This document shows, in pieces, positions 48,660 through 59,944 of a stretch of 64,000 bases of DNA. The stretch comes from Tetrapyrgos nigripes (Eukaryota > Basidiomycota > Agaricomycetes > Agaricales > Campanellaceae): positions 62,001 to 126,000 of the forward strand of contig JAACJM010000098.1 in NCBI GenBank assembly GCA_013368315.1, written 5' to 3'. Position numbers and translations under genes: made by a program. The notes beneath the pieces were generated by a model that was not told the origin of the DNA, searched no databases, and worked only from the letters and a program-made list of their open reading frames with translations. Position 1 is the first letter of the stretch. Each line of letters opens with the position of its first letter.

Positions 48660-50835
48660 CAAAAAGTGCTTTGTCTAACTTGGTACAGATGCTCGCAATT
48701 GAAGATCACTTTTCTGAAGGCTCTTCCTTCCACTTCTGAAGCTTTTACCATCTTCCAAACCATCCGAAGGATCCAGGACATCCCCAACCCCTCCCTCCAA
48801 ACCAGACTCCAAAACTACAAAGTCATCCTATCCGTCGCGCCCCTCCAGAACGTTGGAGTTGTATCTTCATCAACGTCCTCGACGAATTTGAGAAGAAGAA
48901 CTACCTTTCTCTCTGTCTCACCGCCGTCTTAAACGACACTCACTCCTCTGTCCGAGACCCCTCCAAACGACACCCATCTCTCCGTCTTTCCGGCATCTGC
49001 TCTTATTGACCTCCAACAATACGATATTGACGTCGATGCTCGTCGTTCTAAACCCAGACTACTTTAAGTGATGGCTCTTCTCAGACTATGGTTATTCCGT
49101 TCGGGAGTTCCTCGCAGTCTCACCGTCACAACGTATAAAACCCCCAAACTCTCTATTTACGAATAACGGATCTACGAAATCCTCGACATCAGTGGGGCAA
49201 TGTACACCTCGTCGTTGAAGATCGTAACATATCCTCTAACCCTTCCCTCCTTACGTCGCTGAAGAACAACCTTCCCCTTCCTACACACTCTCAATCTCAC
49301 TATCCCGTCCATGATTTATCGGTGATACTTGACCACAGACGCATTCTCCAACACTCCGAATCTACTACGTTGGGTCATTCTCCCATTATTCCCTCGAAAT
49401 CAGGACGTTCCCTCTAACGTTCCCCACGGAGATGCCGCGTTACGTCTACCTTTTCTCAACTCACCTCCCTCCAAATAAACCGCTTTTCTCCATACGAACC
49501 CCACTTCTACAACACCCTCCACCGCCTCCCCAACCTTCAACACCTTATCCTTTCTTACCGATACACATTCATCCAAGGCTCAGGCTCCATAACCAGTACC
49601 ACGCCCACACCCTCACCCTCACCACCACCAACATCACATTCGTTAACGTCTTACCCAAAACAACTCTAACTCTTACGCTGCTTATGGATGAATTCGACCG
49701 TAACACCCCCAAGAATCAAGACGTTGGACACTGTTTCCACCCAACCCGATACCCGATTGGGATGACGAATGCCGGATTTGAAAGGGAAAGAGTTGGAGAT
49801 TTATTCGAGGACGCATAGGCATAGGCATAGGCAGAGTAGGGAGTTTAGTTATCGGCTTCCGTTCTCAGTCGTATGTTTGTGCAAAGTGAGATGGGGAGGC
49901 GTTTTTGGAGTTTATTGAGTGTGAGCGTGAGGGGTCTGGGTCAGAGTTAGAGTCGGTGTCGGTGTCAGGTTCGGGGACGGGGGTTGGAGCTGGAGTTGGG
50001 CTTGGGAGCTTCCAACTCACGAACCTGGAACTATCCAACATCTCAATGAAGTCCGAGGGAGATTTGTTAGCTGTGTTGAGGGCTATGCCGACGTTGCAGT
50101 GGGTTGTGGTGTATTGTACTATTGATTTTTTCGTTGGGAGATTCGGATTCGGATTTGGATTTTACGATGCTTCTGCCTAGTGGTAGTGTGCGTCAGGGGT
50201 TGGGAGGTCAGGGTCAGGGTTTGGGCGTGGCTTTGGGTGGAGGCGTGGGCCTGGGTCATGGTCTAGGGGGTCGCAATGGGACGACGAAAACGAACGCAAA
50301 GCCGAACACGAAAACGAAGACGACACGCCGAATAGGTATTAGGCACCCCCATCTTCTTCCAACACTTCATATACGACCCGTTTTCATATGAGACGTTGGG
50401 GGTTACCGGTGTTGGTTCCCGAGTTGAAGGGATTGGAGGTTGCGATTGATGGGAATGGGGGTGGGGATGGGGATGGGTTTGGACATGTGATTATGGAGAT
50501 GATTGTGCGTAGGGAGGGTAATGGGAAGTGTAAGGGTAAGGGTAAGATGAGTGCGAGTGCGAGTGCGATGGGGAGGGAGAATCATCAAGATCAAGATGTT
50601 TCTGTTTCAGAGTCGAAGTTGGGGAGGATGGGATTGGGATTAGCAGGACCCGAGCACGAGCACAAACACAAAGACAGTGAACAATCATCAGTACTACCAC
50701 AACCCTCAATATTCCCAGTCTTGGTAACCCCAACCGTGCCCTCCCTTGAACACATCGAATTATTCGCTCGGGAGGTCTATATCTTAGTGAGGTTTTTGGG
50801 GTTTGCGGAGGAGTGGGGGTTGGAGATCGTTCGGT
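48660..50835 (+). pseudogene. FB5: F-box/LRR-like gene, most complete copy, broken
   Basis: The F-box reads APPERWSCIFINVLDEF then SLCLTAVLND and SLRLSGICSY-stop near 48830-49010. The leucine-rich part spans 49040-49640. The C-terminal part is well kept: LELSNISMKSEGDLLAVL near 50030, VPELKGLEVAIDGNG near 50430, VIMEMIVRREG near 50500 and SLEHIELFAREV near 50750, ending at a stop near 50837. Glycine/aspartate-rich expansions (GGDGDGFG) and frameshifts interrupt it. It is the reference for the two halves of FB6. Confidence 0.8.
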
Positions 50836-51520
50836 GACGGTGATGCGGTTATTCAAAGTTTGTTATTTCGGCCTTGGTTGAGTCCGAGTTTCCTTTTATC
50901 GTTGCCGTTGTCCTCTGTAGTACGTTTTTTTTTTTTTTTTTTTTTTTTGTTCTCTCTCTGTGTGAAGCCAACCCTCCAACCCCCCTCCTCGGAGACCTCT
51001 GTCCTTTTCTTTTCTTCTAATTCTCTCAATTTGATCATGAAAGCTTGTCGTTTGTACTTACATATGCTACTGGGCTTGGCAGACTGCTACTGTATCCATA
51101 TGCTATATACTAATTCCTCGTTCTCTATCACTGTATCGACTAGACGCTCGTACTATAGTACTCATACCCCCTTACTTAAGTCTTAAAGCTTAAAGAACAA
51201 CTATGTACATAGTAACTGTACTTTATATTTCTACTTGCTACGTGCCACTGCGGAAGATATCACCAACCAACGGTACAAGGAACAGACTTTAAAACTACTA
51301 CTAGTAGTAGGCGAGTAGCGCGTTCAAAACGTCGGAAATTCGGTCTGACGGGACAAGTTTGTAGATTTTCATGTCATTCAAGCAAAGTGGCGCCACTTGC
51401 GAGTGCACGCCTTCGAGTCAAACTTTTCTTTCTTCTCTAGTTAGCAGAGACTTCAGGTTTACCCCATTCCTTAGTGTATAATCATAATCATAATGCAGTC
51501 TGTACTACAATTGTTCAAGC
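50836..51520. other. Spacer with poly-T run and a 7-TM gene tail
   Basis: A T-run of about 25 bases lies near 50925-50949. At 51248-51294 the end of the 7-TM coding region is recognisable (TAEDITN, then RYKEQ), followed by its 3' flank and by the conserved RING 3' flank. The rest of the 7-TM gene is absent. Confidence 0.6.
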
Positions 51521-53332
51521 CTACAGATCCAGCCCGTCGCCTTCAACTCTCTCATATCTGCTGGACAGGTCACCAAGGATCGTTAAGAGATAACTCACCC
51601 ATGAGTTATATCTTTGGCAAAGACTGTTGACTTCAGTGTGGATAAGATCTCTAAGATGTTCGAGATCCAGATCATGTTTCACCGGTAAACCCGTGAGGAT
51701 GTTGCGCCAGACACCAACTGCAGCAACAGAGTCGTCAACGGGCAGTTGCATTGATGGGCGAACAGGGACCAGCTTTGGCTTTGGCATGCGAGAGATTGAA
51801 CAGATGGCAGCATCAGGCCACGCAAGATGGAAGACGTTCCACCATAACTCCGCAGGACGACCGGCACGAAGGGTCCGGAGTTTAGGGGAAAAATGGTATG
51901 CTGTCAGACCACCATCAGGTAAAGAGAACTTGTGCACCACCCAACGGTCCCGATATTCTGAAATGTGTTTGGCGAACACCACTAATAAACGAGGTGCACC
52001 CTGCAGACCAAAGATATCCCAAGACTCTCTCAATATTCTACCCGCACGCCTGTATTCCCCACTAGAGATGGAGTTGCTAATCATCCGTGCCATTTCCAAA
52101 TCAACAAAGAAGCAATCCACAATCCCCGCATGGTTATCTGTCATCCTGGAATGGACGTATCGTTTGTAAGTCTGGTTAGCCCAAATATTCATCGCTAACT
52201 CGTTGATCCGGCGTCCGCGAGTAGTACTATACAGGGCCTCGTCAAGTTCGCTGGTACATAAGCCGGCGGCCCAGTTCAACAGGTCCTGGGGTATCTTCTG
52301 CCATGGTGGGAGACTCAGACTGTCGTAGTAATCGTCATAAGACTGCTGTTGGTTCGAGACGCTGTTACGTGCGGCGTAGCGAGGAATTTCAGCCGAGAGA
52401 AGCGAAAATGGCTCTGACAGGGGAGTCCAGACTTTTGTGCGACATGCAGGGCACTCGAACGTTGAGTTATAGTCACCTCGAAACATAGGTAGGCACTCTT
52501 CCTGAAGATATGGTTAATCAAGACGAACAGTGAGAGCTTGAATGTGAAAGCTAAGGGGTAGACTGACGTGTAAAACGTGCCGACATTGCAACTGCCTCAA
52601 TGGTTTAGGACGAGCTTGGGTCCCGTCACCTCCTATCATCAAGTCCACATCATCACCACCGTCAACTTGAAGCTCTAGCGCCAGTGGGGGTTCTTCAAAA
52701 TCTTCCAGACAGATATTGCAGCATGCGTTATGGTCTTCAATACAAACAGATGGTAAGTCTGAATGCACAAACCTAGACAGGAGGTCAGACAAGGTGAGAG
52801 GTTTGAATTTTGGAAAGATGGACTAACATTGCCAGCCATTCAGGCGAAGCAGGGCCATTGACTTCGGAAGGTGGAAGATCAGAGCTACAAGGCAGATAAC
52901 GAACAACTGGTATTTTACCTGTAAAAATGATGAATTATAACAATGAAGGACAGGGAAAGATGTCAGTAAACCCCCGAGCAAGATAGCCAATGAGGACTCA
53001 CTTCTTCTCTCTTTAATGGTCACTAGTCTGCCCAAGAGTTGCCTAAACTCGTCAAATTCCGACAAATCCAGCCCATTTGTTTGATTAGCACGTTCTACCA
53101 GCTTCCTGATCTTCGGTAGCACAACGACAAGTTGGTCTGGCTCGAGCTCGGTTGATAATTGCTTCAATCTCTCCACTGCCCATTGCAATCGATGAGGGAG
53201 CGGATACGATGACGACGAAGATGCATCAGCACAAGCGTCCAGGTGGCATGAAAGCCTGGATGGGTTATCCGAAATCTGGTCAATTTGTTCGGTGGCACGT
53301 GGTTCTGCGATGGTTGAAATGTTCTGGTCCAT
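51521..53332 (-). CDS. RING-H: RING-H2 finger protein, 535 aa, intact
   Basis: Exons 53332-53002, 52918-52828, 52772-52568 and 52501-51521 join in phase; introns 83, 55 and 66 bp. CNIC, QCRHVLH, EECLP and CPAC give eight ligands; the usual Gly between Cys and His is Arg here. This is the most diverged intact copy: the CPDC of the C-terminal domain is replaced (RTLRAGRPAELWW), yet the flanking blocks WVVHKFSLPDGGLTAYHF and HLRDLIHTEVNSL are kept. Exon 1 is shortened around the serine run. It stands outside the two mirror arrays. Confidence 0.84.
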
Positions 53333-53984
53333 GTTGTGAATCGGAGTGTCGAGGGCCAATCGAGGGCAGAGACAAGAGGTTTAAGGAAACCACAGTAATA
53401 AGGAACCCTCCTTGCTGTACTCCTTCCCACAAGCTGTAGCTTTGGCACAACATCATTGATGAAGGAAGGGGCCTCGTTCCAAGCATGAGTACATACAGCA
53501 GTAGTTTGACAGGATGCATCCACGTATACCTTTACCTATACATCACTTCTGTGATCGTCATATTGTCTGTCTACGAGAGACTAGTATACCTTCTTGTTCA
53601 CTGTGTAGCATGCTGTTACATGATTCAAGGCCAATGCGTGGGATAGGATGGCAAATTTTGGATGAGTTGAAGCCAGAGATTTGCAGCAGACTGAGACGAA
53701 CGAGAGAGAGATCGGCCACGCTTACTCAGAACCTCTTTCACGTGTGCGTATCTCTCCCCGGACCTCAAAACACTTCTCTCGATCATGTTTCATTTTTCAT
53801 TTTTTCTCTTCGTACATTGCAAATGAAATTGTCAGTGTTCCTCAATTGATGCAGTACCAATTTCGACACGACAATAACAGTGTCTGGCAGTATGATGACG
53901 ATAGGTTATAGTAGTAAGTACGAGGTAAAAGCATAAAAAAGGACGGAATATACAGTAAATTATCACGGTACGATATCCCCTCTA
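53333..53984 (-). other. RING-H leader and intergenic flank
   Basis: 53480-53730 carries the leader module, with an extra insertion near 53535-53590. 53740-53900 resembles the flank near 37470-37560 and 57900-58020 (CTGGCAGTATGATGACG). No gene is seen. Confidence 0.5.
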
Positions 53985-55500
53985 GCTCATATCTTCTCAA
54001 CCAGGTCACCGAGGAACATGGATAGATAACTTGTCCATGAGGTATATCTTTGATGAAAACTGTTGACCTCAGTGTGGATCGATATAAGACCTCTAAGATG
54101 TTCGAGATCCGGACTTTGTTCCGCTGGTAAGCTCATGAGGATGTTGCGCCAGACACCAGCTGCAGCAAGTCAACAGAGTCGTCAACGGCTAGTTGCATTG
54201 ATTGGCGAATATGGACCAGCTTTGGTATGCCAGGGTTCGGACAGATGTCAGCATCAGGCCATGCAAGATGAAAGACGGGCCACCATGACGATTGGGACGA
54301 AAACTATGACGTGCAGGGGGAAAATGGTATGTTGTCAGAGCACCACCAGGTAATGAGAACTTGTGCGCCACCCAATGGTGCTGATTTGAAAAGTTCTTCT
54401 CTGACACCACCAATAAACGAGGCGCTCCCTGCAGACCGAAGGTACCCCAAAGCTCTCTCAACATCTCATACGTGTCCCACTGATCCCGTCATGTAGAGAA
54501 GGACGTGTTAATTTTCTGTGCCATTCTCGAATCCACAAATAAGCAATCCACGACTCCCCCGGGGCTATCTGTCATCCTGGAATAGACATATCTCTTGTAC
54601 GTCTGACTAGCCCAAATACCCAACGCGTCCTCGTTGACCGGAGGCCCACAAGTAGTACTATTAAGGGCACCATCAACCTGGCCAATAGGCAACAAGATAG
54701 CCTATTCCAATAGTTTCTGGTGTATCCTCCCCCATGATGGAAGAGTGTCGTAGTAATCGTCATAAGTCTGCCGTTGGTCCGAGAAGACGCTGTCACGTCC
54801 GAAGTAGCGAGGATCGACCTCAATTGGGAAAAATGAAAATTGCTCTGGGTCAGGCAGGGGGGTCCAGACTTCTGCGCGGCATGCAGGGCACTCGAACGCT
54901 TCGTCATAATCGTCGTTTTGGAATATGGGTAGGCAATCCTCCTGAAGATATGGTCAATTACGACGGACAGCTGAGAGCAATGCAGGAGAAGGTAGGGGAG
55001 ACTGACGTGGAAAACGTGCCCACATATCAACTGCCTCAATGGTCTAGGACTCGCTTGGGTCCCGTCATCTTCTGCCATCGGGTCCACACAATCAACCCCA
55101 TCAACTTGAAGCTCTAGCGCCAGCGGTGGGTCTTCAAAATCTTCCAGACAGATATTGCAGCATGCGTTATGGTCCTCGATACAGACGGATGGTACGTCTG
55201 AATGCACGAACCTAGATGGGACGTCAGACGAAGACGTAGTTGGGGCTCTGGGCTGGATATACTCACATTGCCAGCCATTCAGGTGGAGCAGGTCCATTGA
55301 GTTCGGAAGGACGAAAGGCGGAGATACAGGGCAGGTAACGAACAACTGGTAGTTTATCTGAAAAGAATTTTTAAAAATGACAATGTCAATGACAAGGAAG
55401 ACAAGCGAGGACGTTAGTAAACGCTGAGTATAAAGTGAAAGAGGCCTCACTTTTTCTCTCTTTTACAGCCACGAGTCTGCCCAAGAGTTGCACAAACGTG
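53985..55500 (-). pseudogene. RING-I: RING-H2 gene, exon 1 cut by an inversion
   Basis: Exons 2 (55357-55267), 3 (55211-55007) and 4 (from 54941) are recognisable with intact splice sites and an intact RING (CNIC, ICGHVFH, EDCLP, CPAC). Only the last 50 bases of exon 1 remain (55451 to about 55500). Exon 4 has a TAG in place of a Trp codon at 54704-54702, a TGA near 54490 and a frameshift near 54330. The 5' part of exon 1 is at 56937-57200 on the opposite strand (RING-J). Confidence 0.88.
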
Positions 55501-55815
55501 TCACACCACACTCGCACTCGTCTTACCCTGACCCTTCCCATCACCCTTCCTACACACAATCATCTCCATAACCACGTCTTCAAACTCATCCCCATCCCCA
55601 TCCCCATTTCCATCAATCGCAATCTCGAACCCCTTCAACTCGGGAAACAACACTCCCGACGTCTCGGGTCATATATCAGCTTATTCAACGCGCCGTCTTC
55701 GCGTTCGTCGTCCCGTTGTGACGCTCTAGACCATGACCATGACCCGCGTCCCCGCCCCCAGCCAAACCCTGACCCCCACTACCACTAGGCAGAGGCATCG
55801 TAGAATCCGAATACA
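55500..55815 (-). pseudogene. FB6a: F-box C-terminal fragment, inverted half
   Basis: Reverse-complemented, this matches FB5 about 50165-50575: the block ending CTCTGCCTAGTGGTAGTG, then ATTGCGATTGATGG, and finally the GTGTAGGAAGGGTGATGGG and GAGTGCGAGTG segment. It stops at the junction with RING-I near 55500. The continuation of the same F-box sequence is at 57200 on the plus strand. Confidence 0.8.
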
Positions 55816-56450
55816 TCATACATACCTGAGGTGTGCGACATGTACTTTGATGGGGCCTCGCTTCCTGCTTTTGTTTGCGAGGAAAAGGGAATGGGGAGGA
55901 TGGTACACATTTTTGAGATTAAGCGCTAGCATTGAGCACGAGTAGAGCGAAAAAACAATTGAAGATGGGATCGAGTCTATCCCGGACGAAGACATGCACA
56001 AATCCAGCCATAAAAGTAAATCCAGTGAGGGTGTCAACAGTGTGTCGCTTTGAGTGAGTTGCGCAGAGGGTAAGATGACGAAATGGCAGTGGAAGGCGAG
56101 CTAGACATGGACGTTCTTTGCTTTGTACAGGCGGTACTGCTGTAGCAAGTGAAAGTAAGAACAGAAACGGTAAAATTGAAGAGTATCATACCAGCTTTGA
56201 ATTTAGAGTCGTCTGTGCCTTGTTTCCTCAATAATCAATTCGTTCTTGCTCCTCAAGAAGATTTACAGCGTGGTTCACCAGGTGCGCAAAGACAAGGTAG
56301 ACCGTGAGTGACGGCGTAAGGAACGCGCGTATCGACTTCTTGAGGGGAATCTGATTTGACTTGTCATTGCTTTAAAGCGATTGAGAGCTCGAAGAGTCAA
56401 GACGCGTTGTGAGAAGATTCGCAGCCGACCGCGGGAAGGTAATTCTGAGT
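55816..56450 (-). other. Duplicated module, inverted copy
   Basis: Reverse-complemented, it matches 59945-60615 with high similarity. Two short frames stay open in both copies: one starting FPSRSRYARSLRRHSRSTLS, the other containing SIPSSIVFSLYSCSMLALNL. I do not recognise a product. In RING-J and RING-K alike the module lies upstream of the RING start codon. Confidence 0.6.
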
Positions 56451-56936
56451 AAGCGCCTTGTAACTTCTCCCTTTGTCCTCCGTCGCAACGATAGTGATAG
56501 AACTGCCACTGGCCCTTTCCAGTGCTGTTCCCGTCTCGATTCGCTGCATAAAATCTGTGGTCTGAACTCACCGAAATACGTACAAGTTCAAATCATGTAC
56601 CTGACTCTGAATCCAATCAGCGCTTCGCAGCCATGTTTTTAGCACGGGTCTTCTCCTTTCAACCTTGTTTAATCATCGCTTCAAGTGAGATAGTAGCACT
56701 GCTTTCCTTGATGATGAACTTGTTTTAACGGTGTGCTACACAGTGGACAGTAAGGCTAGCATGAGCAGAATGCATCCTGTCAAACTGCTGTACAGTGTAT
56801 GTACTAGCTTATACTTGGAACGAGCTCGAGGCGCCTTCCTTCATCGATCATCTTGTGGAGCTGAGACTTGTGGGAAGGAGTACACTTATTACTGCGATCT
56901 CCTTAAATCTCTGCCCTCGACACTCCGATTCACGGC
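56451..56936 (+). other. RING-J leader, diverged
   Basis: Scattered matches to the RING leader occur (ATTCTGAGTAAGCGC; the CTCACCGAAAT region; CATCCTGTCAAACTGCTGTA near 56765-56785), with an insertion of about 150 bases. It belongs to the inverted 1.7-kb segment. Confidence 0.5.
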
Positions 56937-57200
56937 ATGGACCAGAACACTTCAACCATCGCAGAACTACGTGCCGAACGAGTTGACCAGGTTTCGGTCA
57001 ACCTAGCATCACTGGACGCTTCTGTTGATGCAGATTCCCCGTCATCATCTCCGCTCCCTCAACGATTACAATGGGCGGTGGAGAGATCGAAGGAATTGTT
57101 CAACGAACTCGAGTCAGAGCGACTCGTCTTTGTACTACCAAAGATGAAGAAGTTGATGGAGCGCGCTAATCAAACAAATGGGCTGGATTTCCGGGATTTT
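56937..57200 (+). pseudogene. RING-J: 5' part of RING-I exon 1, inverted
   Basis: This starts with the family MDQN ATG and follows exon 1 through NQTNGLDFRDF, then changes to F-box sequence near 57200. The missing remainder of exon 1 begins with matching sequence at 55500 on the other strand, so RING-J and RING-I are two pieces of one gene. Confidence 0.88.
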
Positions 57201-57435
57201 GGAGAGGGGAGAGGGAGAGTCATCAGGATTTTCAGAGTTGGAGTCGGAGACGTTGGGGAGGATGGGATTAGCGGAACAGCCAGAACGCAAAGACAGTGAA
57301 CAAGCGCCAGTATCACAACCCTCAGTCCTGGTAACCCCAACCTCCCTAGAACACATTGAATTATTCGCTCGGGAGGTCCATCTTAGTGAGGTTTTGGGGT
57401 TTGCGGAGGAGCGCGGGGTGGGGCTCGTTCGGTGA
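57200..57435 (+). pseudogene. FB6b: F-box C-terminal fragment, uninverted half
   Basis: It matches FB5 from about 50570 to the end: GGGGAGG..GAGTCATCA, then TTGGGGAGGATGGGATTAG, then SLEHIELFAREV and a stop near 57435. Together with FB6a it reconstitutes the FB5-like order. Confidence 0.82.
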
Positions 57436-58079
57436 TGCGGTTATTCAAAGTCTACTCCCCTCCTCGGAGTCACATATGCTATTGGGCCTGGCAGACTGCT
57501 ACTGTATCCATATCCAAAATATATTCATAACTGTACTTTCTACTTGCTACGTGCCACTGCGGAAGATATCACCAACCATCAGGTACAAGGAACAGGCTTG
57601 AAAACTACTAGTGAGCTAGTAACACGGTCAAGACATCGGAAATTTGGTCTGAAGGGACAAGTTTGTAGATTTTCATGTTGATAAAAGCGGCACCGCTTGC
57701 GAGTGCACGCCTTTGAGTCAAAAGGCCAGTTGCATTGGTCGGTGAAGATGGATCAGCGAAACTTTTCTTTTCTGGTTAGCAGAGACCTAGACTCGAGCCA
57801 CTGAGTCACTTCTGCAAGGTTTGCTTGGCGAAGCAATGACACTTTGATCGACTGTCATCAAAGTGTTACACAGAGGGAGTGGTTCAACTCCAAGTCTACT
57901 CTTTCACGTGTGCGTATCTCTCCCTCGAAATACTGCTCTTCGTCCATTCTAAATGAAATTGTCAGTGTTCCTCATTTGGCAATTTCGACAGGACCATGAC
58001 AATGTCTGGCAGTATGATGACGATGGGTCATAGTCTGTGGTAAATGAATGTATAAAAAAGAAGGGAATACAGTAAATCA
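57436..58079. other. Spacer with 7-TM gene tail
   Basis: 57556-57602 is the end of the 7-TM coding sequence (TAEDITN and the EQA-stop). It is followed by the 7-TM 3' flank and a RING 3' flank that has a short inserted piece of RING exon 4-like sequence near 57725-57755 (GCCAGTTGCATTGGTCGGTG). Otherwise featureless. Confidence 0.6.
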
Positions 58080-58082
58080 TCA

Positions 58083-59850
58083 CGGCACATTACAATCCTC
58101 CAGCTTCTCAAGCAGGTCACCGAGTAACATTGATAAATGATTTGCCCATATCTTTGACGAAGACTTCTGATCTCGGTACCGATAACATCCCTGAGACGTT
58201 CGAGATCTCCGCCGGTAAACCCATGAGTATGTTGCGCCAGACACTAGCCGCAGCAACAGAGTCATCAACGGCCAGTTGCATTGGTCGGTGAAGACGGATT
58301 AGCGTTGGCATGCCGGGGTTTGCACAGATGGCAGCATCAGGCCACGCGAGACGGATGGCGGGCCACCATGATCCAGGACAAAGATACAACCTAGGTGAAA
58401 ATGGTATGTTGTCAGAGCACCCTCAGGTAGCGAGAGTCTGTACACCACCCAATGGCACTCATCGAGGCGACTGTGCTTGGCTAACACAGCCAATAAAGGA
58501 GGCGCACCCTGCAGACCGAAGGTATCCCAAAGCTCTCTCAACATCCTACCCGCATCCCAACGCTCCCCTCTGGAGACGAGATCGCCAATGATCTGAGCAT
58601 TGACTGAACCAACAATGAAGCAATCCACAAGTCCCTCAGGGCTATCTGTCATCCTGGAATAGACGTATCTCTTGTAAGTCTGAGTAGCAAAAATGCACAA
58701 CACTTTCTCGTTGACTGGACGCCCAGTCACCAAGTAGTGCTATTCAAAGCCTTGTCAAGGTCGCTGGTACGCAACCGGGTAGCCCAGTTCAACAGGTTCT
58801 CGTGTATCTTCTGCCATGTTGAGACTGTTGTAGTAATCGTCATAAATTTGCTGTTGGTCAGAGGAGACACTGTTACGTGCGGCGTCGCGATAAATTTCAG
58901 CCAAGAGAAGCGAAAATTTCTCTGGCAGGCGAGTCCAGACTTTCGTGCGACATGCAGGGCACTCGAACCTTTTATTATAGTCATCACTTTGAAACATGGG
59001 TAGGCACTCTTCCTAAAGATATTAAAGATATGGTCAATCACGGCGGACAGCTGAGAGCAACGTGAAAGCTAAGGGGGTAGACTGACGTGCAACACATGCC
59101 CACATATCAACTTTCTCAATGGTTTAGGACTCGCTTGGTCCCCGCCATCTGCCATCGGGTCCACATCATCACCGCCGTCAACTTGAAACTCTGATGCCAG
59201 TGCTGGTTCTTCAAAATGTTCCAGACAGATATTGCAGCATGCGTTATGGTCTCCGATACAGATGGATGGTACATCTGAATGCACAAACCTAGACGGGATG
59301 TCAGACAAGGTGGAGAGGTTTGGAAAGATGCACTAACATTGCCAGCCATTCAGGTGAAGCAGGTCCATTGACTTCGGAAGGTGGAAGGTCGGAGGTACAA
59401 GGCAGATAACGAACAACTGGTAGTCTATCTGGAAAAAAAAAGAATGATAAAGACAAGCGAGGATGTTAGCAAACGGTGAGTATATAGTGAAAGAGGGTTC
59501 ACTTTCTCTCTCTTTTAAAGCCACTAGTCTGCCCAAGAGTTGCGCCAACTCGTCAAATTCCCGGAGATCCGGCCCAAAACCATTTGTTTGATTAACGCGT
59601 TCCAAATCCATCAGCTTCCTCATCTTCGGTAGTACAACAACGAGTTGCTCTGGCTCGAGCTCGTTGAATAATTCCTTCGATCTCTCACTGCCCGTTGTAA
59701 TCGCTGAGGGAACGGAGATGATGACGACGAATCTGGATCAGCAGAACCATCCAGTGATGCTAGGTTGCATGAAGGCTTGGATACGTTGTCCGAAATCTGG
59801 TCAACTTGTTCGGCACGTAGTTCTGCGAAGGTTGAAGCGTTCTGGTCCAT
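58083..59850 (-). pseudogene. RING-K: RING-H2 gene with frameshifts
   Basis: Exon boundaries are conserved (59850-59513, 59428-59338, 59288-59097, from 59012). Exon 1 shifts frame near 59690. Exon 4 has a 2-base deletion before the LPPWQK motif (near 58815), an insertion before GRPVNE (near 58728) and loses the CPDC region (near 58390). The RING ligands are still readable (CNIC, ICGHVLH, EECLP, CPAC). Its C-terminal end (LLGDLLEKLEDC) differs from the intact copies but resembles RING-I. Confidence 0.85.
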
Positions 59851-59944
59851 GTCGTGAATCGGAGTGTCGAGGGCAGAGATTGAGGGAAACCGCAGTAATA
59901 TGAGTTCCTACTGTACTCCTTCCCAGCACACCGTTAAAAACAAG

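Noticed and set aside
50540..50570. GGGTAA repeats resembling telomere
   Set aside because: There are only three units, and they lie within the Gly/Lys-rich end of the FB5 coding remnant.
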